Origin: Rotaria socialis
Taxonomy: Eukaryota > Rotifera > Eurotatoria > Philodinida > Philodinidae
Reading direction: 5' to 3'
DNA length: 64,000 bases
Assembly: GCA_905331475.1 (NCBI GenBank)
Contig: CAJNYU010003038.1
Coordinates: 132,720 to 196,719 of the forward strand
Shown here: in pieces, positions 24,393 to 34,396 of the stretch
Position numbering within the stretch: the first letter of the stretch is position 1
Layout: each line of letters opens with the position of its first letter
Translations under genes and position numbers: made by a program
The notes under the pieces: generated by a model
Databases searched by the model: none
Told to the model about the DNA's origin: nothing
The model's input: only the letters and a program-made list of their open reading frames with translations

Positions 24393-25047
24393 ATATAATT
24401 ATACTTATCCTCCGCTTTTATTCTTATTCTTTTGTATTTATTTAAATAAAGCAATAAATATTCATTCCGTAGTAAAAATATTATTTTTGTTTTCTTCAAA
24501 AACTATATCCAACAACTGTTTTACTTGATGTTATTTAATGCTTGTTTTTTGATTGTCCTCCATAACGTTTTCTTTTACATATACTATCTTATTAATAATG
24601 CTTTATCATTAATAATAAAGTTTGTTGAACAAAAATAACGGTTTATTAAAACAACAAATTAACTTTGTGAGGCGCAACAAGTATAACAAAAAGAACATAA
24701 ACGATAGAGCCAGGCCCGACTACCAAAAAACGCAATAAGATAAAGAGCAAAAAAACAAGCGTTTTTAAAAGTTAGCATTTTATACCATGGTAAAGGACCT
24801 GTGAGCGACAAAGAGGTATAAAGGCCACATTCGTTTCTCAAAATGTAAAGAACCAAAATGATCATTCTGACCATCCGACACGGCGTCTTATGGCGCCTAA
24901 AATGACTAGAAAATACAGACTTTTTCAACCACTATATCGTTTTACGAGCGTACGAAAAACGGTATCATTTTTCTACGATTCATATTGCTGTTATGTTGTT
25001 TACGCACGGTTTTCTTGGACATGAAAAATGTACTATTTTGAGTCAAT
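24393..25047. repeat. EXOC8 3' flank and a degenerate CCCAGG-family element
   Basis: AATAAA motifs near 24445-24455 probably end EXOC8. From about 24855 to 25022 the sequence (ATCATTCTGACCATCCGACA ... GGTTTTCTTGGACATGAAA) is a degraded relative of the element at 29655-29925. The open frame in it is not a gene. Confidence 0.45.
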
Positions 25048-25344
25048 CCCAGGTCGAACAGTCCGGCCTGGAAACAGCTGATCCCGGTTAGTTGCGTTGA
25101 TTTGGTGGAAGCAGTATTCCGGTTGGAAAATTTTCGGGTTTTTTTCGATGCTTTCCGATCAATTCCTGCCGGAAAGCACCGAAACTTGGCAGGAATCCGC
25201 CGGAAAGGTCCGGCCGTATTTTTGACTGGAATACTGCTTTCATATTCCAGCGATTTCCCCTGTTTTCCTGCAGGATATGGTGACTTTCCCGCGTATTTCC
25301 TGGAGTATCCTACGGAATCCGATGGCCCCAATGTTCAACATGGG
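25048..25344. mobile_element. Inverted-repeat element B (CCCAGG family)
   Basis: Starts CCCAGGTCGAACAGTCCGGCC and ends with CATGGG, whose complement CCCATGTTGAACATTGGGGCC matches the start imperfectly. It contains GGAAGCAGTATTCCGG and, about 120 bp on, a degraded inverse GGAATACTGCTTTC. It is nearly the same sequence as element C in opposite orientation. Flanks (AT and AA) give no exact duplication. Open frames here are artefacts of the repeat. Confidence 0.65.
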
Positions 25345-26250
25345 AAAAGGCACAAAGAACAGTTCCATTCTTCCGTCGTTGATATTCTTATCCATTTTGT
25401 TTCCTATTATTCACTGCAATATATTAAACACATTTTTCTTCATATTTCTAATTCAGTACATACCTTCTTTCAAATACAAATTGGTCTATACAATCAAGGA
25501 CATTCGATTCTTATATCTACGCCTGTCTGTTCGACAAGTATCGTTCCGTTTCTCTCTCGCCCATTATCACCTAAAATACCACAATTCTTTAAACTACTAT
25601 TATTTATTCAAAACGAAAGACAAGGAAACTTTCACTCATCGACTAGTCATTCGCGATTGCTTTGGTACAAATCACTTTCTTCTAATTTGCAAATGTAAAT
25701 TTTCCATTCTAATTTCCCACTCATAACTCTTACCACCATTGACTTTTCAATCATTTCTTTTCTTGAAATCATAATTTTCTTCCTTCGGAATAATTCACAT
25801 ATATTTTTATTTGTGTCATCTTAGTTTCTTTCTCTTCTTTTTATCTGTTGTTTCTAATCGAAGCTCTGTCATATTTTTACCTATCTCTCATGCACATTAT
25901 TTCTTCAGCTGATAAGCAATTTTCATTCTTTATTTTATTTCCTTATTTCTCGTACGTTCAAAAACAAACATGTCAGCACTATGCAAACAAACTTCTGATT
26001 TCTCCATTCCATCTTCAATTTAACGTCCCAGAGATATGTCTACTTTCTGCGAGGAGAGCCCTGTGACGACACACCATTCTCTATATCGTTATCTAGTGCT
26101 GGCCAAGTGTTTAGATTTCTCTTATCCTTCTTGTTCGCGTCAATATACCGCCTCAATACTACTCAACTCTACCTTAATATCTCATCTTCTTTCTGCAGAG
26201 AAGAACTTCTTTTGTTATTTTGTGACTTGTTCAAAAAACTAAAAATCTAA
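25345..26250. other. G-poor, pyrimidine-rich stretch
   Basis: About 900 bp whose plus strand is visibly T- and C-rich and poor in G, unlike the flanks. Open frames exist because stops are rarer in such sequence; none shows a known domain or a splice pattern. It could be a long untranslated or non-coding transcript, or an old retroelement part. Confidence 0.4.
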
Positions 26251-27439
26251 CAGAATATATCGTTGAGTCTTCACTAAGATTCAACCCTTATTCATATTTT
26301 TGTATCGTTTGCTATCAACTTATTGGCGTAACAAGCGGAACTCTCTCAGAATTATAGGCATAATGCAGATAAAATTCCAAACTTTAGTTATCGATAAGTA
26401 GCTACTTTTGAATTTTTCGAAGTTTTCATTTATAGAAGAATTCGAACTAGCCAGCTACTGAACCAAAGAGAAAACCTATGCCAACATTCACATCTCCACA
26501 CAAGTGTTCGGCTTTGATGTGTTTTCTGCATAACTTACACTATCGAAGACTTTCTTCTTTCCATTTAAAACTTGTCGGACTTTAAAATAAAGGAAACACA
26601 ATAAATAACTGATTTGTCTACTTTGTTTTCTGAGCTTCAATTTGATTCGCTTTTCAACTGATTGTGTGGCTTTTTGTTGAATTATAAATTTTGCCAGTTC
26701 TAGTTTCTATAAATAAATAAAATATATAGGAAACACAGTGAAATCGTATCCTCTAAGGGCTTCAAAATTACATATCTCTTACTTAGTCATCAACATGTAA
26801 ATCGTCGATCAAACTTGTTAAACACCTACTCAGGCCAATCATTCTCACCATCTGATACGGCGCCTTATACCGTGAAGTGACTATATAACAACATAGTTAG
26901 GCATTTATTTTAAAGGCATTCTGCCGTAATCTGTCAGGTCGATTTACGAATCGTTTTTTTATTAGAAGACGGTTGTCATTTTCATCAATAGAACTGTGCA
27001 TGGCAAGTTGATAAGAAGAAGAACTAGCCATGGCACCATCAATGGCAACGAGTATGAACTTTTTATATGGCGGTGTGTGTCCATCTACCCTTCGTGCACG
27101 AACGTTAACGATTGTATTTTAGGGGTTTACATGGTCCAGTATTACCGTCGAATATCTTAGTGGCTACGTATACGGACACTGTATACGAGGAGCGTAAACG
27201 ACCGTGTTTGTTCAATCTGGAGTCTGAAAACGTAATAGAATAGAAATCTTTGATATACCCATTCTTTTTTTTAACAGATCGTGAGAAAATTTTGTGTTCG
27301 GGTTTAATGAGCAAAGTTTACTCCTATGAAACATTTCAAGCCGATAGATGTCGTACAGTAGCTATCTATTATCAGACATACGATACAAACAGTTAGAAAT
27401 GTTTGCCTTGTTCTATCGATAAATAGAACAAAATAAAGA
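26251..27439. other. Non-coding stretch with degenerate inverted-repeat elements
   Basis: At about 26830-26990, AATCATTCTCACCATCTGA and GCCGTAATCTGTCAGG match the element at 29655-29925 and mark a degraded copy. From about 27060 to 27320, CGTAAACGACCGT-like words indicate another old copy. No gene seen. Confidence 0.4.
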
Positions 27440-27991
27440 ATTATTCAAGGTCGAGCATTACGGTGACCAAAAACGATCGTACACGGCCGAAAACGCTAGC
27501 GTATACTATCGTTTCTTACCGTGTCCGACCGTAAATCATCGTAAATTGGCGTTTTAACAGGCACCGTATTACGGCCATATTCCCAGGTGAATGAATTCGA
27601 TACCGAATCCGATCGAATCAAATAAAATCCGACGAGCCGACAAAGTCCCATGGGATTCCAGGTTGAGGAACTACTAACGGATCCCTAGTGTTGGAATCCG
27701 GTGAACGCCCGATCAAATCCAACAACCGAATTCGATAGGAATTTCAGGAGTCGGATCCCAATGAGGCTCCTAAATAAACCTGTCGGGTTTTGACTGGTTC
27801 CTGCAAGAATCGATCGGATTCCGACACTAGGGATCCGTGAGTGGATCTGCAACCCGGATTTGCTTAGAATCCTGCAGGAACCGATCGAAATCCGGTTGGA
27901 TGCAACTATCGGATTGTTCGTCCTAGGTTTTACCGCGCCGTAAACGGCTAGTTACTGCCATAACACGGTCGAAAAATTGAATACCATAGCA
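27440..27991. repeat. CGTAAA-rich element interrupted by element F
   Basis: Words such as ACGGCCG, CGTAAATC and CGCCGTAAACGGC run from about 27450 to 27580 and resume at 27930-27975, with element F between. This reads as an older element split by a younger one. Its ends are too degraded to place. Confidence 0.5.
27582..27927. mobile_element. Inverted-repeat element F, nested
   Basis: Starts CCCAGGTGAATGAATTCGAT and ends ATCGGATTGTTCGTCCTAGG; the complement of the end, CCTAGGACGAACAATCCGAT, pairs with the start. Flanks are TT|CCCAGG and CCTAGG|TT. The interior repeats GGATCC, AATCCG and GATCGGATTCCG words and differs from elements A-D. No coding capacity. Confidence 0.6.
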
Positions 27992-28278
27992 CCCAGGTTG
28001 AACATTCCGACCACCGGATCCCGTAGGATACTCCAGGAAGTATGCGGGAAAGTCACCATATCCTGCAGGAAAACACGGGAAATCACTGGAACATGGAAGC
28101 AGTATTCTGGTCAAAAATACGGCCGGACTTTTCCGGCGGATTCCAGCGAAGTTCCGGTGGTTTTCAGCAGGAATTGATCAGAAATCACCGGAAAATTTTC
28201 CAACCGGAATACTGCTTCCACAAAATCAACGCAACTAACCGGGATCAGCTGTTTCCAGGCCGAACTGCTCGACCTGAG
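27992..28278. mobile_element. Inverted-repeat element C (CCCAGG family)
   Basis: Starts CCCAGGTTGAACATTCCGACC and ends GGCCGAACTGCTCGACCTGA. It is the inverse-orientation counterpart of element B, with TGGAAGCAGTATTCTGG and, further in, CCGGAATACTGCTTCCA. B and C therefore form a pair of inverted copies about 3 kb apart. No clean target duplication. Confidence 0.65.
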
Positions 28279-29339
28279 GTGTGTGTTTTATTATCTCTCT
28301 GTTTATTCTTTTAGAAAACAAATGTTTATATACGCACACGAAAACGGAGACAAGAAAATAGAGGGAAACGGAGAGAGAAAGGAAAAGACAAAATAAAAGA
28401 GAATAGATAGAATCAAGATATATGTTACATTAGAACACACCGTAACAATCTTCACGTGTATAATATCTACTGATTTGAAATCCATATTAAAATATTGCTT
28501 AACTGCAGAAATCATTGCTAAATAATGACTTTTTGCGAAGATTCAAAACATTATTGAAACTTCCATCACAATATAATGGTATATATCAATATGTAACAAA
28601 TTATTCGTAGCGTTAGAATTCGTTCATTTCGTTTTTTTAACTTTTTCTTTTGAGAAAAGTTTTTCTTATCATAACGTTGACCTCATTCCGATAGAATTGC
28701 ATAGTATTTTCGCAACCTAAGTGCAGAATGATACTTTGTTTGAAAAAACAAAGTATCATAAAGTTTCCAAAGTATATATTGTTCGATTTAGATTCAGAAA
28801 AAGATATTTATAATATATATTTGTTATTATTAAGTTCAAATAAAAAGTATACAAAGAATAGTATCTGATTAAGCTACATAAAAAAAATTGTTTATCTAGT
28901 ATTTCATCAATAAGTTAGAAACAGAAATAAAACAATAGTCAAACAAAATACGCACTGTAATATTCACCGAAAAGAAGACAATTTTGTATCTACTCAACAT
29001 ATAACCCCGTCAACTCCATATATTTCTTCGCTATGCACGTCTTTATGAATCACTATTGATAAAAAAATTGAGGAGTTCAAAATTTTCATAGAATAGAATG
29101 AAAAGTAAAGTATAAATTTTCCTCAGCAGGTATCCGCTTGATACTTTGTTTTTATGAGCAACGTGTAAAACAGAGTATCAAATTGATATCGCAAGTATCA
29201 TGAATACTTTGTCACAAAGGCTGGTACCTGCTGTTAGAAACGTTGCTTCGGAGAATGGCAGGTTCACATTTATTGAACATCGTGCAGTTCAATGAAACTT
29301 TCTAAATAAATAGATGCCGCTCACTATTTATTATCTGAA
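28279..29339. other. Non-coding AT-rich stretch with hairpins
   Basis: Contains a perfect 14-bp inverted repeat with a GAAA loop (28728-28759, arms ATGATACTTTGTTT) and a related imperfect hairpin near 29149-29190. No coding sequence recognised. Confidence 0.45.
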
Positions 29340-29649
29340 CCCAGATCGATCAAAACGAACCACCGTAAACCGGCGTAACATTACCGTAAACGGTCGTTTT
29401 TGCATCGTATTTCGTCGTAAAACGGCCGTTTTAAGGCGAATTAAGGCGTTTTAACAAGGACAGTATTACGGTCATACACGGACATCGTATATCAGCCGTA
29501 AAACCTCGTAAAGCCGGCGTAATATTATCGTATTCTATAGAACATACGGCCGTATGACTGCCCCTGTTATACGGGGGAAATACGGCACGTAAAACGGGCC
29601 GTATTTATATCGTATACGACCGTTTACTGATCGTTTTCTCCGACCGGGG
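29340..29649. mobile_element. Inverted-repeat element, CGTAAA-rich type
   Basis: Starts CCCAGATCGATCAAAACGAA and ends CGTTTTCTCCGACCGGGG, which are complementary with mismatches. Flanks are AA on both sides. The interior is dense in CCGTAAAC, ACGGCCGT and related words in both orientations. No protein encoded. Confidence 0.6.
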
Positions 29650-29654
29650 AATAT

Positions 29655-29925
29655 CCCAGGACAATCATTCCGATCGCCGGAACGGTCATCTTAACAGACC
29701 TGAAACGGCTATAAAATGGTATAATAAGGCGTTAATTTTCACCTTATTTCGCCGTAATCCGTCAGCCCGTTTTACGGACCGTTTTTTTTCGCTGGAAAAG
29801 AGCCATCGTTTTTAACAGTGTATTCCTCGCTTTCCGAGCTGACGGAAAACGGCGCAGTTTTTCAACGTTTTATACCGTTTTTACGTCTTTTACGGCCATT
29901 TATGTACCGTTTTCTTGGACCTGGG
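29655..29925. mobile_element. Inverted-repeat element E (CCCAGG ends)
   Basis: Starts CCCAGGACAATCATTCCGAT and ends CCGTTTTCTTGGACCTGGG; flanks are AT on both sides. It lies 5 bp after the preceding element. Degraded copies are at about 24855 and 26830. No coding capacity. Confidence 0.65.
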
Positions 29926-30146
29926 ATACTAGAAAATTGGAACTGTTCTATCGATAAATAGAACAAAATAAAGAATAATGCAAATATTATTACTGTCTGC
30001 TAAACATCAAAACTGCGAGTAAAAATTTTAATTCTTTGTTTAATAAATATAGGAATCTATTTTATCTGAAGAAATTACAGTTATTTACAAAAAGAAAAAT
30101 AGAAAGAAAGATATTGCTACAAATGCAACACTTGAAAAATTCAGAT

Positions 30147-32861
30147 TCATTGCTCTGATGGTGACGATTGATTTTCTGCGGGTAAACTTATACGTTCAGA
30201 TCTTACTTCGAATGTGAGATTAACATCATTTGGAGTTTCATTTTCATGATCTGCGTTAGGATCATCAAGAATTGTATAATCTGTCATAAGAGATTCTTTC
30301 ACGCATTTTTCGTGACAATAGTCACATAAACGATGTTGCGAACTGAAAGGAAATACATAAGGTTTTCTTGTGATTAAAAGAACTGTGAACAAACTTTGAA
30401 GTTGAACCTTGATGCCAATGGTTTGCACAATAGTAACAAAATATCTTGTGGCAATGACGACAACGATACTACGAAATACAAAATGTTTTAAATAGAGAAT
30501 CAATTGAAGAATATTTGCTATCGTACTTTCTTCCAAGTCCATCCAAATAATGTTTCACATTTTGAACAATTGAGAACATCATCTTCATGTATCCATTGTT
30601 TTGATTGTTCTTCTCCAAGCTTAACTTCAAATGAATAAATTGAGTTAAACAAATCCGCTTTTTCTCTAAAACATCAAAAATGGAAATAAAACAACTGAAA
30701 TCAATCATTGATTATTCTGTTACTTGATCGCTTTAATTAATCTGCGTTTCATTTCTTCAAAATCGAGTGTTTTTTCATAAAGTGAAGCTTCAAGTTGTTC
30801 TTGAATTCTATTATATTCCAACTAAACGAATAACATTGAACACAAGAATCTTTTTCTTTTTTTTCCAGTTACCTTTTCGTTTTCAAATGATATTCGGTTA
30901 GTTTCAAGTAATTTATTTGCCTAAATTCAATTTTTCTATTAATTATAATCAATAAAATTGATTTAGTTTTACTTTTGCAAGTTCATTGTTTAAACATTCG
31001 ATTCGTTTGTCTTGTTCAATTGAACGAGCTGAACGTTGATCTTGCTAAAATATGTGCGAGCCATTAAATTGTTTTTAGCAATAAAAAACTACGTACAATA
31101 GATCTCAACTGTTTGGTTTGTTCGTCGAATTTACGTTGTAATTCATTGAATACTTTATCTTTCGTATCTAATATAGTTTGATGCTTGGCTATTTCACGCT
31201 CATATTCTTTCGATTTCTAAAATATAATTTTATTTTTTATTTCAAGAAAAGTATTAGTGAGAAAAAAATCAAATCTATATTTTCATTAACAGAATTTTAA
31301 TATGGAGAAATAATATTCTGAAAAATAAAAAATAGTTTTCATACCCTAACAAACTAACCGAGCATTTATACTTATTCTATCAGGGCAGAAGTTTGATTGT
31401 GACAAGAAAATTCATGTCTTACATTTTCTGTTGTTGTCCGTTGAATAATAAAACTTGAAAGTTGAAAATTGAGGTTATTAACTTCATCTTGTAGTACTTC
31501 TTTTTGAAATTTGAGCTTCTCAGTTTCACTCTTGAATATACTCTCATCTACTAGCTTTCTATCATCGATTGTTTGGTTTGATTGATCATGTTTTTCTGTA
31601 GAACATTGAGTTTCAACATGGTTTGATGGTATTTTAGTATGATTCAACTGTAATTGTTGTTCCAAATGTTGACAACTATCGAAAGCAAAAAAACTTGATT
31701 GAAATGAAAATTCTTCACAAAAAAAAGAATAATCACCGTTCTTTCCAATAACTCAAAGTATTTTCTGGATATTCATCAGCAGATGAAATTGAATGTGCTG
31801 AACTTTCATCATAAAATGATGATTCAAAATTCTAAAATAAATTCTATTCATACTTGGCATTTAATATATTTATATTTTACTTGAAATGATGATGCAGCCA
31901 TAGGCGAAGATGAAATCATAAGATGTGAAGGAAGACTGTCCTGAAATCAACTCTTACTTTTAGAGAAAAAAAATTCATAGACATTTTTATTTCATACCAT
32001 AGATAAGAAACTTGATATACTACTTGTACGTAATCGTGATGTAGCATCCGAATATAGTTTTGAACGTAAATCCATTGATCTAATAAAGTAAACTTCAATG
32101 AATTTAAATAAAAAAAATAAAAACATCACATTACTCTGCTGTCGGCCAACAAACATCAAGTTGATACTGTGCAGTCGAAAGAAGATCAAATTGAACGTCA
32201 TTTAATTGATAAAGTGCTTGAACAATACGATTCATATATATTGGTTTTGTCCAAAAACAATCATCATTATAGAATTGACTAGAAAAACAGTTTTTTCTTT
32301 TTATATTATTTATTCTAAATTAAGTTTACCTCATAAGTTTAGTCATCATAAAACTTTGTTGTATAACATCACCTAAACGATGATTTTGTAAACAAAAACG
32401 AAGAAATAAACGACCACGACCAATCGAAGTTTTTACATCCTGAGTATTAAGTACATATAATACTGTGTCGTATAAGCCTTTACTTTCTTTAAGTGCAAGA
32501 GCAAGAAAATTCCAATAGTTCCGTTTATTATTCAGTAATGATCTTCGATCTAAAAATGATTGTCTATATCAAAATCATTTAAGTAAACATTTTTTTAATA
32601 CTTTTTAAATCAATTTGTAACAAATGTTCAAGATGTTGAAAAAATATTTGTAAATGCGTATTTGAATCGTCAATCGGAGTCGATTGAAAATGATCAAGAT
32701 CATTATTGGTTGTTGTATAATCCGAATAGATTTTATTTGCTTTATCTAATATTATTATTTATATAAGTTTTCTGTAGGCTCTTTTTTTTCTCAAATTTAC
32801 CTTCAATCACTTCAATTGATCGTGATATAGAAGATAATTTACGATTATCTTGTAGAGACAT
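30147..32861 (-). CDS. RUN and FYVE domain protein (RUFY-like)
   Basis: Fifteen exons: 32861-32801, 32745-32602, 32549-32330, 32278-32135, 32079-31998, 31940-31881, 31831-31737, 31675-31423, 31216-31097, 31044-30973, 30920-30873, 30821-30724, 30665-30527, 30468-30395 and 30342-30147; 1806 nt, 601 aa, in frame. A RUN-like N-terminal half (to about residue 190) shows RNYWNFLALALKESKGLYDT and GRGRLFLRFCLQNHRLGDVI. A long coiled coil follows (about 280-490), then a C-terminal FYVE-type finger (WIHEDDVLNCSKCETLFGWT ... RLCDYCHEKC). Family role: endosomal adaptor linking PI3P membranes to small GTPases or motors. The FYVE basic patch is altered: RCRHCHKIFC in place of the usual RHHCRNCG. It could be any RUFY paralogue, so no symbol is given. 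Confidence 0.85.
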
Positions 32862-33530
32862 TTTTAATAAATGACAGCTGAAAAACAGCTCATGTGCTTT
32901 TATGTTTACCTATCATATGCTTCGGTCGTTTTCGATTGGTGATTGGGTTTTAGCAATAAGAGGAAGTATGAGGTCACTAGTGATGCGGATGAAGCCAACG
33001 CGCGTATACATTAGAACGAAATTGTGCTACCAACTAGTAGATGAAAGTATGTTGCCAAGTGATTGATAACGAAGAAATTATTACAGATAAGCAAAAGAAA
33101 TGATCGTTCTTCATCATCATCTATTGCCATTATCTAATATCAAATCTTAGCAAGCAAATTTTATTATTCATTAACATATTGACAATAGTCGATACGATCA
33201 TATTATTAATATACAGATATATCGTGGTATTTTACACTAATTGGCTAGATGAAAATTTAGTCGACGACCGGAAATGTTTCGTTCATTTCTTATTGTTGAC
33301 AACATCTCAAAACAAGTTTTGCAGCTCTATGATCATTCTTTTCAAACACGTACAATAAACTTATATAATATGAGCTAGCTAAAGCATTTATTGCATACAT
33401 TAAATAAAATGGTAATGAGAACATACAATAGTTCGTCACAGTTCATTGAGCAGTTATCTTTATCTGTAGCCCTATACTGATTCATTCTTTTTCTTTCGAT
33501 CGTTATACGCAATATACGAAAAAGAAGATC
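32862..33530. other. Intergenic region between RUFY-like and EF-hand genes
   Basis: The two genes diverge from here. An acceptor-like CTGTTTTTCAG on the minus strand (AG at 32878-32879) lies 16 nt before the RUFY-like ATG. Nothing else recognised. Confidence 0.45.
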
Positions 33531-34073
33531 ATGGGAAACTCAAAAAGCACTCGAAAATTTTTGGAACTGAAACACCTTGAAGAAATCACTGGTATAAATC
33601 GACAAGAATTTTCCAAGATTCACGAAGAAATGAAACGTAAAAATGGTGACGAAGATGTAGTACTTATTGATCGAAGTGATTGTCGTCATTTTATCAATCG
33701 AGTAGGTGTTGGTGCTTATAACCAAAAGCAAGTGGATAGTGCATTCGAAATTTTTCTTCGTGATGGGAAAATGACAAGTGAACAACTTTTTTCTTGTGTA
33801 GTCATGTTAAGCGAAACAATGGATGGTGTCGCTAGACTTACTTATGTCGTGGATACGCATAATCCAAAAGGTGCTAATGAAACTATTATTACACGTAAGT
33901 ACGGACAAAGGATTTTGAAATATGTCGCTGAATTTTATGATATAAAAAAAGCTGCTGAACCTGCACAAGTTTGGACTCAGATTTGCGGTGAAAATGATCC
34001 CACACAAGTAACACGAGATGAATTTATTAAATATATTAGCACAACTGCTCCATACAAAGATTTTTTAATTTAA
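33531..34073 (+). CDS. Putative N-myristoylated EF-hand-like protein, single exon
   Basis: A 180-aa intronless gene beginning MGNSKS, a good N-myristoylation signal (G2, S6). The fold looks like the neuronal calcium sensor / calcineurin-B group: helical pairs around FLRDGKMTSEQLFSCVVML, KYGQRILKYVAEFYDIKKAA and ENDPTQVTRDEFIKYI. None of the loops has the canonical DxDxDG calcium-binding pattern, so calcium binding is doubtful. No closer family could be named. The start is the only ATG that gives the glycine-2 signal. The lack of introns contrasts with its neighbours and could reflect a retrocopy. Confidence 0.65.
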   Translation: MGNSKSTRKFLELKHLEEITGINRQEFSKIHEEMKRKNGDEDVVLIDRSDCRHFINRVGVGAYNQKQVDSAFEIFLRDGKMTSEQLFSCVVMLSETMDGVARLTYVVDTHNPKGANETIITRKYGQRILKYVAEFYDIKKAAEPAQVWTQICGENDPTQVTRDEFIKYISTTAPYKDFLI

Positions 34074-34396
34074 ATTAATAGAATTCATATTTTATGCTGT
34101 TCGCATAATTTGTTTGCCGAAATAAATATCTTTGACACTTGACATGTGTGAAGAAATTCTTTGATTCTTTTTTTTTGTATTTTTTATCTTGATTCTAATT
34201 ACATAGAAGCATGACATCTATCATATACTCATATATTGTTCCTAAAAATACCAACAATATTTATTGGTACACTTATCGAACGAATCTTCGAGACTCGAAG
34301 TTCGAGTCAAGACACCTAACAAGCTACAACTTTAGAAAGTTCCACCAATTCAGTATATAATTTTTAATAGTTTTCTTTATTGTTTTGTCTTAATAT
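34074..34396. other. Short intergenic region with a hairpin
   Basis: A 7-bp perfect hairpin, CTTCGAGACTCGAAG, lies near 34285. A nearby GTTCGAGTC word resembles a tRNA B box, but no cloverleaf can be drawn. Nothing else seen. Confidence 0.4.

Noticed and set aside
25102-25726. Open frames of 198 and 149 aa
   Set aside because: They start inside element B and run into the G-poor block, where stops are rare by composition; no domain or splice context.
27923-28314. Open frames over element C
   Set aside because: Repeat-derived, mirrored on both strands, no family resemblance.
30395-30408. Donor GTTCAA at 30406-30407 for the FYVE exon
   Set aside because: It gives the wrong phase for the RLCDYCHEKC exon; the donor after 30395 keeps the frame.
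34280-34330. Possible tRNA (GTTCGAGTC word)
   Set aside because: No A box, no acceptor stem and no cloverleaf can be drawn; the hairpin beside it explains the pattern.
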